Part shown: positions 54,015-63,270 of the stretch, piece by piece
Layout: every line of letters starts with the position of its first letter
Numbering within the stretch: position 1 is the first letter of the stretch
From: Pictodentalium vernedei
Lineage: Eukaryota; Mollusca; Scaphopoda; Dentaliida; Dentaliidae
DNA length: 64,000 bases
Assembly: GCA_031216915.1 (NCBI GenBank)
Contig: CM062290.1
Coordinates: 261,179,969 to 261,243,968 of the forward strand
Direction of reading: 5' to 3'
Notes under the pieces: generated by a model
The model's input: the letters and a program-made list of their open reading frames with translations, nothing else
What the model was told of the DNA's origin: nothing
Database searches by the model: none
Made by a program: the position numbers and the translations under genes

Positions 54015-54203
54015 ACCAATGACCCAGACTTAGCTGGTGCTAACTCCAACAAAACCAGGGCCAAACACAAATTTTGCCCCCCAATCCCCAAAATTTGCAT
54101 CCAAAACAAAAAGAAATCATGTCCTAAAGGACCTCCATAGTACGCCTCTACTGCGCATGCGCAGTGACGCAGTCGTCCCGAAATTGGCGCCAATTATCAT
54201 TCT
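54015..54203 (+). repeat. DIRS left inverted terminal repeat
   Basis: ACCAATGACCCAGACTTAGC to CCAATTATCATTCT. It contains CTGCGCATGCGCAG (54,151-54,164) and AATTGGCGCCAATT (54,182-54,195). Against the right repeat only two substitutions are visible (CCAACAAAACC/CCAATAAAACC and GCCCCCCAAT/GCCTCCCAAT). Confidence 0.95.
54151..54195. promoter_or_regulatory. Paired palindromes in DIRS ITR: NRF1-like and E2F-like sites
   Basis: CTGCGCATGCGCAG is a perfect palindrome containing TGCGCATGCGCA, the NRF1 consensus. AATTGGCGCCAATT is a perfect palindrome with a TTGGCGCCAA E2F-like core. Both recur in the right repeat (60,878-60,891; near 60,847-60,860) and, largely, in the decayed copy. The role as promoter is inferred from the motifs and their conservation. 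Confidence 0.5.
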
Positions 54204-55094
54204 CTGTTTGGCCCTTCATCAGTCAACATCTCACTGATCTTTGTGCTTGTAAATCTCAGTTTAAAGGATGCCAGACATGTAATTTTTGGAGAAAATGTGA
54301 TTCTAAGGAGGATAGAAGGAGGAGAGGAAAAAGAAGTGGCAAAAAATAATCAGGGCTGTACTTAAAATTTTTTGATGAAATTATGTTAAGTTGCCTATTT
54401 TCGAGGCATGGGCCTCTTGTTGTCATTCTTGCTAATTGTTGCACTGCTTATTCAGTGTTTCCTCTCCCCTAGCCTTCTAAAGTCCCCCCTGGCAATTCTC
54501 CCATGCTTTTGGCATATTTTTGAGAAGTTTCATTTCTAAAATTTCCTGGGAGAGTTGCTTGGTTACAGAATGTTTTCTGTTATTTTCCCCATAGTTACGT
54601 TTTCACCCATGGGTGTATAACGTTTGTGTTCTGCATCTTCCATCTGATGTTCTACAGATTCTCCCCTGGGAGTCTCTGTTTTGCATCAGATAGAGTGTAA
54701 TTGATGACTGATTCCGGGCCAGTTTTTTCAGTGCCTGGAGTCATGTTTTCTAGTGTGTTTACACTGTTTGTTTTCATTGGCAACAGCCTTTTTTGAGGGG
54801 GGCTGTTTGCCTTTGTGGTAGTTTATCTCATTATAAGATACATTTATATTATCCGAAAGTGTCTCATTAATTATTTTATATAAATTTAAAATTTTTGACC
54901 ACACTTTGCCATCGGATCCATCGGGGCTCAACGTTACTTTTCAGCAACTTGGGCTTCTCTGAAAAAATATTTTTTCAAAATTATTTTGTTTTGCAATTGT
55001 TTTTTTCATTTATTAATGGATCATGTTATGTTATTATGTATCTTTGTGTCAGGGGTTTTTGCGAGTAACTAGGACTTATTGTTGTTCTTTCACA

Positions 55095-57197
55095 ATGAAG
55101 GGACATTGTTCAAATTGTAATAGGAAGAAATCTTCCTCTGACTTTCATGATCATTGTATTAATTGTAGTCAGTGTTCTCGCATTAATCCCTGTCCTATAT
55201 GTGAACATTGGGATGAGAAACATTGGAAACGTGTGTCACGATATGTTGTTTCTGGAGAAAGAGCGATGCCGGCTCTTTCTCCACAAGGTCACTCTACTCT
55301 CTCAGTTTCTATTTCAGAGGAACCAGAACAGGGTGATGTTTCCATGTTGTCTTCTTCAAGTGTGCGTCCGTCGTCACAAATGAATTCAGAGCTAGCGGCA
55401 AAAGTGCTCATGGAGATTAGACAAATGTCGTCCGCTAGCTCGCCCAGTGTAGCGTCCATTCACCGAATGGTTCGGCAGCCGGGTTCGTCCGATGCGGTCC
55501 AAGAGGAAATTTTGGGTGATGCGAGCACTATAAACATAATAGATGCACACCCAGTGACGGCGGATAGTAAACGAGAACGGAGGAAGCCTTTTAGTCCGGT
55601 TCCTAGCTCGTCCAGGTCCAGCCGGGCCGCGAGCGAGAGAGGTCCCTCTCTCGTACAACAACATCTGGGACCAGATGTTGTGGTACAAAATGTGTCTTTA
55701 GCGGAGCATACGTCCGTCGCTCGGGACGCTCCGTTGTATAAGCAGTCCGCAGAGACTGTTAAGGCTTCCTCTTCTCGTCGGCGCACACGACCGCACCTTG
55801 GCTGCGTGACCTCCGATATTTTGCCAGCTTCGCCGATGAAGGATTCTTCGGAGACCAGGTCACACCATCCGGCAGCCAGGGATTCGAGACCGATGGACTC
55901 CGGACGTTCGCATAGGAAAAGTATGCGGGAGCCATCTGATGCGGAGCTGCCCTCGGCGAAGCAGCGAAAGACTACGCCTCCGCAGGTCTCGACGTCGGAC
56001 ATTCTTGTGCAGATAGCACAGCTTATCGCAGCATCCCAGCAGCCGACAGAAACGGTGTCGGATCGAGAATTATCCGACGGCGCTGGGTCGGTACGCTCCG
56101 CCGAAGCATCGGGGGCGGACGACCGGGAACATCGGGAGGTCCGACCGGATGGTGAAAGGGATACGGATGAATTGGAACTATCCCTTTCGGAACAACATAA
56201 AGCTGCCGTGGACTTCATCCGGCACTTTCTCCCTCAAGTTGTTCCGTCGGGCCAGACTGCTGCGCTTCCGGACAAGAGAATTATAGCGTCATTGGACTCT
56301 GAATTTTTTGAGCGGTTCAGGGACATCGCTCCCGAGTTTCCGTCGCAGTCCAATAATGTTGCAAGAACATTTGAATTATTGAACGACGCTATATTTAAAC
56401 TTGCTTCCAGGACGGGAAAAGCAGGTTTCTTGTCTGCTAATACTCTTAACCTGCCTTTCATTAATGCAAGGAATAAATTCGACACGGCAGGACAGGGTAT
56501 ACCGAGAGTTCCTCTGCGTATGGACGACGAGGCGGAAGACTTAGAGCTATCATTACCGTCGTCAGCTTCTATTCCAACCGCGGTGTTGGAAACAGCTATT
56601 GCGTCTAACAGAGCCAATTTAGATGCCTTATCTTACGCAGATCACCTTACTAAGGCGTTATCACTGCGCCTTCAAGGGGAAGAGTTTCAGGATATACAAT
56701 CCTCTTTAAGACTTCTTTCAAGGGCAGTAGCTTATTCCACGTGTAACTCCGCCCTTTCAGTGGCAAATCTGGAGTTGGTTAGACGTGACGCAGCCCTAGC
56801 TACATCCACACTAGTGGATTCTAAGGTGAAGAACTCTCTTAGAGTCACTTCGGTCTCAGGAGAACTTCTCTTTGACGGCAAGCTTTCCTCTATTTATGAT
56901 AAAATTAAAAAGAAAGCTAATGATTCTCTGTTGTTCAGATCCGCTCCTAAATGGTCGGATACAGCAGACACGAATAAGACAGGCACTTCTGGGTCTAATG
57001 CGCCCAAGAGAGGTTCCTATAGAGGTTCCGGTGCGTCCTCTTGGTCTTATTCGAGAGACCGTCAGGATAGCGACTCTCGTTCGGGACGTCCTTCAGGCCG
57101 GGACAATCGGTCGGACGCCCCGAGGTCGACGAGGCAAGGTGCGGGTCGTGGAAGACGTGGTTTCTCCTACCGCAGGCCTCGCAGGTCCAGGAGGTGA
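55095..57197 (+). CDS. DIRS Gag-like protein (ORF1), about 700 aa
   Basis: Presumed nucleic-acid-binding structural protein of the element. The frame is open from 55,023, but I prefer ATG 55,095 because the conserved Cys-rich module starts there: MKGHCSNC, then DHCINCSQCSRINPCPICEH, giving C5, C8, C21, C24, C27, C33, C36 and H38 as likely zinc ligands. The middle is Ser/Arg/Glu-rich. A conserved helical block near 56,300-56,900 (SEFFERFRDIAPEFPSQ; NRANLDALSYADHLTK; NSALSVANLELVRRDA) is also found in the decayed copy. The C-terminus is an Arg/Gly/Ser tail (SRQ...GAGRGRRGFSYRRPRRSRR) suited to RNA binding. The 3' 326 bp overlap the RT ORF in another frame. No homology to retroviral capsid motifs was visible, as usual for DIRS ORF1. 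Confidence 0.85.
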   Translation: MKGHCSNCNRKKSSSDFHDHCINCSQCSRINPCPICEHWDEKHWKRVSRYVVSGERAMPALSPQGHSTLSVSISEEPEQGDVSMLSSSSVRPSSQMNSELAAKVLMEIRQMSSASSPSVASIHRMVRQPGSSDAVQEEILGDASTINIIDAHPVTADSKRERRKPFSPVPSSSRSSRAASERGPSLVQQHLGPDVVVQNVSLAEHTSVARDAPLYKQSAETVKASSSRRRTRPHLGCVTSDILPASPMKDSSETRSHHPAARDSRPMDSGRSHRKSMREPSDAELPSAKQRKTTPPQVSTSDILVQIAQLIAASQQPTETVSDRELSDGAGSVRSAEASGADDREHREVRPDGERDTDELELSLSEQHKAAVDFIRHFLPQVVPSGQTAALPDKRIIASLDSEFFERFRDIAPEFPSQSNNVARTFELLNDAIFKLASRTGKAGFLSANTLNLPFINARNKFDTAGQGIPRVPLRMDDEAEDLELSLPSSASIPTAVLETAIASNRANLDALSYADHLTKALSLRLQGEEFQDIQSSLRLLSRAVAYSTCNSALSVANLELVRRDAALATSTLVDSKVKNSLRVTSVSGELLFDGKLSSIYDKIKKKANDSLLFRSAPKWSDTADTNKTGTSGSNAPKRGSYRGSGASSWSYSRDRQDSDSRSGRPSGRDNRSDAPRSTRQGAGRGRRGFSYRRPRRSRR

Positions 57198-59181
57198 TGG
57201 CTTAGACCTCTATCGCGTTCCGGTTGGCGGAAGGTTGTCGAGTTTTTCACAAGAGTGGGCGTCGATTACGGACGACCCGTGGGTGAGAGGAGTGACTTCG
57301 GAAGGTCTAAAGATATCCTTCAAACGAAAGCCTCCATTAACTCGAAAGTGGACTCATCTTCCGTCAAATCCACAGAAAAGAGACGCTCTGTTATCAGAGG
57401 TGCAGTCTCTTTTAATGAAGAACGCGGTAGAGGTCGTAGAAAACCAGGAATCTCTGGGATTCTACAGCCATCTGTTTCTGGTTCCGAAACCAGACGGCTC
57501 GTTCCGTCCAGTCATAGATTTGAGCTGGATAAACAAGCTGATCGTCGCTCCGAAGTTTTATATGGAGAAGATTCGATCGGTCAGAGCGAGTATTCGGGTG
57601 AACGATTATGCAACGAGCATAGATCTCAAAGATGCGTACTTTCACGTCATGGTACATCCGACATTCCGAAAGTATCTACGCTTCGCAGTCCTAGGAGTGG
57701 TGTATCAGTTCCGGGCCATGTGCTTCGGATTGAATCTAGCACCCTGGGCTTTCACTCGGGTAATGAACTCGGTAATGATATATTTCCGGGCTCATTCGTC
57801 TGCGGTAACGTCGGCCTACCTGGACGACATTCTTCAGAGGTATGGCAACGAGTTAACGCTTCAGAACGATGTTCAGAATCTTCTTCTATTGCTCCGACGT
57901 CTCGGTTTCATAGTAAACGAGGAGAAGTCGGATCTGGTGCCGTCCAAGTCATTCACTCATCTGGGAATGAGCTTCGAGACGCACAACAATCTTGTTCGTC
58001 TGCCGTTAACCAGAGCGAAATTAGTCAGTTGTTACGCTCGCTATTGTCTGCACGCAGACAAAGTCACGGCGAGAGAATTTATGAGACTGATAGGTCTGTG
58101 CGGAGCCGCCGCGGATCTCATTCCGATGGGGCGGCTACGCACACGTCCTCTTCAAATTTTCCTGACTCAGAATTGGAGTGTGAAAATTCATTCGCTCGAT
58201 GTAGACGTTCTCTTGTCAGATCAAGTGAAACAAGAGATTCAGACTTGGGCAAACATTCAGTGGTTAACTCAAGGAGTTCCGCTGCAGTTGCCGGATCCGA
58301 GTTTTACCATCATGACGGATGCCAGTCAAACAGGTTGGGGTGCATCATTAATCCCAACGGATTCGAGATGCCAGGGTCTTTGGGATCCGCAATTCCTGTG
58401 CAAGCACATAAACATCAAGGAAATGATGTCAATTTGGCTTGCGTTACGTCACTGGATGGACATTATTCACGATGCTCATGTCCAAATCCTATCCGACAAT
58501 ACGACAGTAGTGGCGTATATACGGAATCAGGGAGGCACTCATTCAGTTCCGTTGTTCAATCTAACGGAAAGAATCCTTCTGTTTGCGTTAGAACATCACG
58601 TTCTTCTTTCGGTCCGTCACATACCGGGTCGTCTGAATGTGCTAGCAGACTCCCTTTCACGAAAGGGTCGCTTGTTGCCGTCGGAGTGGACTCTCAACAA
58701 ACAAGTATTCAATCAGATTTGCTACCAATGGGAACGGCCAATGATAGACTTATTTGCGACACATCTCAACAATCAGTTGCAGACGTATGTGTCCCCGTGT
58801 CCGGATCCAAGAGCATTTGCAGTAGACGCTCTGTCGATCCCTTGGGACGGAATGATAGGATATGCGTATCCTCCAGCGCCGTTAATTCAACAAGTATTGC
58901 TAAAGATAAAACAATCTCAATGCAAGATTCTGTTGGTAGCATCTCTGTCGCCACAGAGACCGTGGATAAATCTACTCAGGTGTCTGTTGTGGGACCTACC
59001 GCGGAAGCTTCCTCCACGAGAGGATCTTCTTTCGCAGGGGAAATCGCGTCAACTCCATCACAACCTGCAAGGTCTCAACCTTCACGTTTTTCCGTTGTGC
59101 GGTCCTTCTTGCATGGCAAGCACTTTACAGGACGAGCAGTGGACGCGATTTCTAACTGTAGGAGGACCTCCTCTTCGCTAA
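56872..59181 (+). CDS. DIRS reverse transcriptase / RNase H (ORF2), 769 aa
   Basis: The catalytic polyprotein that copies element RNA into DNA. The domain probably starts near residue 118 (57,223); upstream residues overlap the end of gag, so translation may involve a frame change or internal start. RT motifs: FLVPKPDGSFRPVIDLSW, SIDLKDAYFHVMVHP, MCFGLNLAPWAFTRVMN, and the catalytic YLDD at residues 316-319. RNase H: D483 (IMTDASQTGWG), E517 (INIKEMMSIW), D542 (LSDNTTVV) and D593 (LADSLSR). Residues about 620-690 (PMIDLFATHLNNQ...WDGMIGYAYPPAPLIQQVL) resemble the Dam-type methyltransferase region reported after RNase H in DIRS1-like elements, but the N/DPPY motif is not clear. The ORF overlaps ORF3 in another frame along most of its length. 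All catalytic residues are intact. Confidence 0.93.
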   Translation: MTASFPLFMIKLKRKLMILCCSDPLLNGRIQQTRIRQALLGLMRPREVPIEVPVRPLGLIRETVRIATLVRDVLQAGTIGRTPRGRRGKVRVVEDVVSPTAGLAGPGGDGLDLYRVPVGGRLSSFSQEWASITDDPWVRGVTSEGLKISFKRKPPLTRKWTHLPSNPQKRDALLSEVQSLLMKNAVEVVENQESLGFYSHLFLVPKPDGSFRPVIDLSWINKLIVAPKFYMEKIRSVRASIRVNDYATSIDLKDAYFHVMVHPTFRKYLRFAVLGVVYQFRAMCFGLNLAPWAFTRVMNSVMIYFRAHSSAVTSAYLDDILQRYGNELTLQNDVQNLLLLLRRLGFIVNEEKSDLVPSKSFTHLGMSFETHNNLVRLPLTRAKLVSCYARYCLHADKVTAREFMRLIGLCGAAADLIPMGRLRTRPLQIFLTQNWSVKIHSLDVDVLLSDQVKQEIQTWANIQWLTQGVPLQLPDPSFTIMTDASQTGWGASLIPTDSRCQGLWDPQFLCKHINIKEMMSIWLALRHWMDIIHDAHVQILSDNTTVVAYIRNQGGTHSVPLFNLTERILLFALEHHVLLSVRHIPGRLNVLADSLSRKGRLLPSEWTLNKQVFNQICYQWERPMIDLFATHLNNQLQTYVSPCPDPRAFAVDALSIPWDGMIGYAYPPAPLIQQVLLKIKQSQCKILLVASLSPQRPWINLLRCLLWDLPRKLPPREDLLSQGKSRQLHHNLQGLNLHVFPLCGPSCMASTLQDEQWTRFLTVGGPPLR

Positions 59182-60137
59182 ACTATGCGGCTAAGTGGAA
59201 GGTTTTTCGTCGTTGGTGTAGGGATCATTCTGTAGATATATTTGATCCCTCTATTCCAGACATTGCAAACTTTCTAGTATACTTGTTTGACGAAATCAAA
59301 CTGCAGCCTGTTACTATAAAGGGTTATAGATCTATGTTATCTGATACCTATGCACATCATGATAGTTTACAAATTGGATCTAATGTCTCTTTATCGAAAT
59401 TGCTTAGAAACTTTTCGATAAATAGACCCAGAACTCTTAGATTAATTCCTAAGTGGAATTTAGCTTGGGTTCTCCTTAAATTGAAGGAAAAGCCATTTGA
59501 ACCTCTTGGGACAGTAGATTTCAAATTCTTATCTTATAAGACAGCTTTTCTCTTAGCTTTCTCTTCTGCCAGAAGAGTCAGTGAGCTTCATGCACTATCG
59601 GTGGATGATTCTCATTATCGTAGTGTTGGGAACACTATCACCTTCACTACTAATGTGGGTTTTTTAGCTAAGAACCAGGCTCCTAATAAATATCCGGAAC
59701 CTATTGTTATTAAGGCTCTTCCGTCTTCAGACGGGCGTAGGCCTTTACTCTGTCCTGTTAGAGCACTACGTATCTATAAACAGAGATCTCAGTTCATCAG
59801 AAAGGGACGGAAACGTTTCTTTCTGTCTTTGATGCCTAATAGAAAGGACATTTCAGTCCATTCTATTGCTAGATGGATTCAGTTAACTATCCGTACTGCT
59901 TATGAAGATTTATCTTCTTCTCAGCAGTCTGTGCTTAAGATTTCTGCTCATGAAGTAAGAGCTCTTTCTACTTCCTGGGCTTATGCTAATAGTGTTGCTA
60001 TTACAGATTTAATGAAGGCTGCTTATTGGTCTCAGCCATCCACATTTACGAATTTTTATCTCAGAAATATTGAGTCCATTTCTGGAGACCTGCATTGTTT
60101 AGGTCCGTTATCTGTTGCTCAGAATGTCGTCCACTAA
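57255..60137 (+). CDS. DIRS tyrosine recombinase (ORF3), domain at about 59,170-60,137
   Basis: The integrase of the element: it recombines the circular DNA into the genome through a covalent tyrosine-DNA link. The catalytic domain is in the last 330 residues. N-terminal helical part: LNYAAKWKVFRRWCRDH and PVTIKGYRSMLSDTY. Catalytic set: R774 (SSARRVSELHAL), H899 and R902 (SAHEVRALSTSWA), W925 (AAYWSQPSTF) and nucleophile Y935 (TNFYLRN). These match the R...HxxR...W...Y pattern of DIRS recombinases. The stop is at 60,137. The same frame is open back to 57,255 through the whole RT domain; that about 610-codon extension is Ser/Arg-rich without recognised domains, so the true start is unclear and may lie near 59,100. 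Gag and ORF3 share a frame, 57 bp apart. Confidence 0.92.
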   Translation: MGVDYGRPVGERSDFGRSKDILQTKASINSKVDSSSVKSTEKRRSVIRGAVSFNEERGRGRRKPGISGILQPSVSGSETRRLVPSSHRFELDKQADRRSEVLYGEDSIGQSEYSGERLCNEHRSQRCVLSRHGTSDIPKVSTLRSPRSGVSVPGHVLRIESSTLGFHSGNELGNDIFPGSFVCGNVGLPGRHSSEVWQRVNASERCSESSSIAPTSRFHSKRGEVGSGAVQVIHSSGNELRDAQQSCSSAVNQSEISQLLRSLLSARRQSHGERIYETDRSVRSRRGSHSDGAATHTSSSNFPDSELECENSFARCRRSLVRSSETRDSDLGKHSVVNSRSSAAVAGSEFYHHDGCQSNRLGCIINPNGFEMPGSLGSAIPVQAHKHQGNDVNLACVTSLDGHYSRCSCPNPIRQYDSSGVYTESGRHSFSSVVQSNGKNPSVCVRTSRSSFGPSHTGSSECASRLPFTKGSLVAVGVDSQQTSIQSDLLPMGTANDRLICDTSQQSVADVCVPVSGSKSICSRRSVDPLGRNDRICVSSSAVNSTSIAKDKTISMQDSVGSISVATETVDKSTQVSVVGPTAEASSTRGSSFAGEIASTPSQPARSQPSRFSVVRSFLHGKHFTGRAVDAISNCRRTSSSLNYAAKWKVFRRWCRDHSVDIFDPSIPDIANFLVYLFDEIKLQPVTIKGYRSMLSDTYAHHDSLQIGSNVSLSKLLRNFSINRPRTLRLIPKWNLAWVLLKLKEKPFEPLGTVDFKFLSYKTAFLLAFSSARRVSELHALSVDDSHYRSVGNTITFTTNVGFLAKNQAPNKYPEPIVIKALPSSDGRRPLLCPVRALRIYKQRSQFIRKGRKRFFLSLMPNRKDISVHSIARWIQLTIRTAYEDLSSSQQSVLKISAHEVRALSTSWAYANSVAITDLMKAAYWSQPSTFTNFYLRNIESISGDLHCLGPLSVAQNVVH

Positions 60138-60671
60138 ACAGTTGCAACTATAGTTATGCAGGCTTTCTGTTCCGGCAGTGACTCCGTCCGGCTGCCCTAG
60201 GTCACCTGCTTTATAGTGAAAAGCAAGGGAATGCCTCCTCCAAGTCAGTATTTCTGAGTCGCTTCCGGGATGGTTTTAAAGTGTAATATTAATGTTTAAT
60301 TTCATTCATGTCTTATTTTTAAAGTGTAGCTCGGTGTGAAGCATTTGTATATGTCAAGTGTCAAACGGGCTTCAATATACAATACTCGGACACTTTTAAA
60401 TGATTATAAAGAGTCTCAATTCTCTGGACTACTTTATTTATTGGCTTGTTTTAAAAATAATTAGTATAAGGGTTATACTGGATGTTAATAGAGAACATGA
60501 ATGTTATTGTGCTCAATTATTAAGGGTAGTGTATCTTTCTAATTTAATATTAAATAAGAAAGATACATGTAAAGCCTAATACTCCTTTTCTCCTTAAGGG
60601 GTTACCTCTTTACTATATAGTTGAGCTTATTGGATTTTCCTCTATGTCCTAGGCCCTCCAGCCTGTTTACT
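60138..60671 (+). other. DIRS 3' untranslated region
   Basis: Follows the recombinase stop. AT-rich, with a local inverted repeat near 60,530-60,570 (GTATCTTTCTAATTTAATATTAAATAAGAAAGATAC), a 36-bp perfect-looking stem that could act in RNA folding. No ORF. Confidence 0.6.
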
Positions 60672-60765
60672 ATTCAGCTAAGTCTGGGTCATTGGTACAG
60701 TATAAAAATGTTAAAAAATTTATAGTAATTTATATATTTTTTATACTTACCAATGACCCAGATGG
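60672..60765 (+). repeat. DIRS internal complementary region
   Basis: GCTAAGTCTGGGTCATTGG...CAGTATAAAAAT (complement of the left end) is fused at 60,709/60,710 to GTTAAAAAATTTATAG...TTACCAATGACCCAG (complement of the right end). This sequence is the template that lets both ends be completed and joined in the replication model for DIRS1, and it defines the element termini. Confidence 0.95.
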
Positions 60766-60838
60766 GGATGGCCCTCCCTGGAGTTGGGAACTCTTGCCTC
60801 CCCGCTGAGTACATAGCGCTGACCAGGCACTGCCAGTA

Positions 60839-61027
60839 AGAATGATAATTGGCGCCAATTTCGGGACGACTGCGTCACTGCGCATGCGCAGTAGAGGCGT
60901 ACTATGGAGGTCCTTTAGGACATGATTTCTTTTTGTTTTGGATGCAAATTTTGGGGATTGGGAGGCAAAATTTGTGTTTGGCCCTGGTTTTATTGGAGTT
61001 AGCACCAGCTAAGTCTGGGTCATTGGT
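60839..61027 (-). repeat. DIRS right inverted terminal repeat
   Basis: Reverse complement of 54,015-54,203, with about two mismatches. The outer 39 bp (61,028-61,066) differ from the left outer end, as in other DIRS elements whose extremities are non-identical. Confidence 0.95.
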
Positions 61028-61129
61028 AAGTATAAAAAATATATAAATTACTATAAATTTTTTAACTTTTGCACTCACAGTAGGCTACTACTGTAGAGGA
61101 TCTCTGTGTCATGATTTAATGTAAAATTT

Positions 61130-61580
61130 CTCAATCTCACTCACTAAAATTCTCTGTAGGAACCCCAGGAAGTGAAGCAGCACTTGTTTACTGTGGTAAA
61201 CAAGCTCTGTGTTACTGGTAAAATAGGATCCAGTCTCCAAAGCTTGGGGTGGAGCTCCTCTTAAATGGGCAACATAGGTATAAACGTTCAAACAAACTTT
61301 ACTTCATCTCCATGTTGCAGTCACAATTAGCCATTGTGCTGAAATATGTGACCGCTTTACCCAACACACATATATCAACATTTATTATTTTAGAAATTAT
61401 TTTTTCAAATTGGAACAGGCTTGATGAACTCGTTTCAATGATAGGTCACATTATTTATTTTGTTGCAATTATTGGAAATTTTTTTTTTTTTCGATTGCTC
61501 AAATTGGATATTCATTCGGATGCAGCCGATTCATTACGTAAAAGGTTAAATTCCAATAAATAAATGAATGAATACAAGCA
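61130..61580 (+). mobile_element. SINE-like copy with ACCAGTAAA/hairpin module
   Basis: CCAGGAAGTGAAGCAGCAC, the stem CTTGTTTAC-TGTG-GTAAACAAG, ACTGGTAAAATAGGATCCAG, then CACAATTAGCCATTGTGCTG and TATGTGACCGC, ending AAATTCCAATAAATAAATGAAT. It links the hairpin module found at 9.8, 24.7 and 30.5 kb to a SINE-type 3' tail. Confidence 0.6.
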
Positions 61581-63270
61581 CTAAAGTCAATCTGAGCTAT
61601 GGTCTTCCTCAGTTCAGATTAATTTCAGAAAAGTCCTTGAAGTTAGCTACGAGCTCTGTGACTGAAAAAAAAGACTGAAAAAGAAAGAAAGAATGCGGTA
61701 TTTTCCTTTAGGTACTGAATGAGATTGTAAAAAGGAATGTTTTAAGGCTCTTTTTGAAACCTTGAACAGATGTACAGTGTCAAATGTGGAACGGTAGACT
61801 GTTCCAGACTTGGAGTGCCTGAAAACAAAAGGCCTGTTGTCATCAGCATTTTAAGTTCATTTTTGGGCAGGTAATGACTCTGTTATCAGCACTAGAGCAT
61901 AGCGAGAGTTTTGGTGTGTATGCATTGAGGTGTGCAGAGAGATAAGCTGGGAGAGATTCATTAAAGTACACATTACGTGTACAGTCCATTAAAGACCCGG
62001 TTTCCATCACCCCTGATTTCTAGTGCTAAACTAGGGGTGACAAACCTGGTTTGCATTACTATCTATAGCACTGGGAAAATACCAATTGTGACCAATTAAC
62101 CACGCTATTAGTACGGCCTGACAAAAAATCCACACCTCGCGAATTAAATGTCGAACCGGCAAGATTTGAATCAATCAAAAGAAAACTATTTTGTTTGAAA
62201 ATGCATAACCATAAGAAAATTATTAATTTGACTGGCTTAGGTGTCGAAAAAGTGTCAATAATATGACATTTTAATCCACAGAGTGCTATTCTGTTTTCAA
62301 CACACTGACATGCCGTAATCCTGCCCATCAGTTATTACCAACCAATGAGGAGCCGGCACAAATATGTGTGACATCCCACCAATGCTCACTGCATACTGAA
62401 AAAAAAATATTGTACATCTTAGCACGGAACCACTGTGGTTTGCATTCGCAGCACAAATGTGGATCTTTAAAAAACATTAATTGGTTGTGTTCAATGCCAT
62501 TTGTTTAAATTCATTCATGCTTCTGTTTGTATTAAACCTGTGTGAAAATATGAAACTTGCGAACGGTAAACTTTATCGAGGGGTCAGCAGCACTCATTAC
62601 AGTTTGATCCCACCAGATGAAAATTTGATAAACGTAAATGACGCATTCACACAAATAAATACGGGAATACTGGTACTCTAAGTGTATAACAGCAAGCTAA
62701 AATTTAATAGAAATAATTTTTAAAAGCAAAAGATGAGGCTTGTTACTGGTACACATTATGGCCTATATAAACCGAGGAAGGTCCAAGAATAAACAGATTG
62801 GGTATAACTCTATTATTTATGAGCTGTTGGCAACATCCACCCCACCCCCTACCCCCAGAAAAATTAGGTCTGCCCCACCAACCTTTAATACCACCGTAAA
62901 CACTGCCTATTTCCCCCAAAGCGAGCTATCACTTGCCAGAGAATCAAATAAGACTTGAATTTAATCACCCATATTTTGGTCCCCCTCCTTATAATTTATA
63001 CAGATCTGTGCTTGTGATATATTGACATCCTGTTTGTTTTCTTTAACTAGAATCGAATAATTACATTTTCAAACGACAACCCCCACACAACCCCACCCCC
63101 AAAAAAGAAAGATCACCAGCAATTTTAATTATTAATTTGCCATAATATTGTTGAATACGGCAGTTGTTTTAACATAATTTAAAGTCAAAACACAGCATGC
63201 AAGATCAACGTAGACCTCACGTATCAAAGTCATTTGCTCATCACCTGCATTTTAGTTTGATTTCCACTAA
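61581..63270. other. No gene recognised
   Basis: AT-rich. GTACACATTACGTGTACAGTC near 61,967 recurs at about 8,783 (ACATTACGTGTACAGTC). The 62,059-62,328 minus frame (89 codons) is unsupported. No exon signals. Confidence 0.5.

Larger units (their letters stand above)
54002..61066 (+). mobile_element. Complete DIRS-type tyrosine-recombinase retrotransposon
   Basis: A 7.06-kb element with inverted terminal repeats (54,015-54,203 and 60,839-61,027), an internal complementary region (60,672-60,765) and three long ORFs in the order gag, RT/RNase H, tyrosine recombinase. The group replicates through RNA and a circular DNA intermediate that the recombinase inserts without target duplication. The boundaries are taken from the internal complementary region, where the complement of ATTTTTATACTG (left end) meets the complement of AAATTTTTTAAC (right end). 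The two terminal repeats differ at only about two of 189 positions and no ORF is broken, so the insertion is young and may be competent. RT comes before YR and the repeats are inverted, so it belongs to the DIRS1 group rather than Ngaro or PAT (split direct repeats). Confidence 0.95.

Noticed and set aside
55460-56617. Minus-strand ORFs of 252 and 127 codons opposite gag
   Set aside because: Antisense shadows of the Ser/Arg-rich gag codons; no start context or domain.
57255-59100. First ~610 codons of the recombinase ORF as a separate domain
   Set aside because: They overlap the RT ORF in another frame and show no motif; kept as an open question, not annotated as a protein domain.
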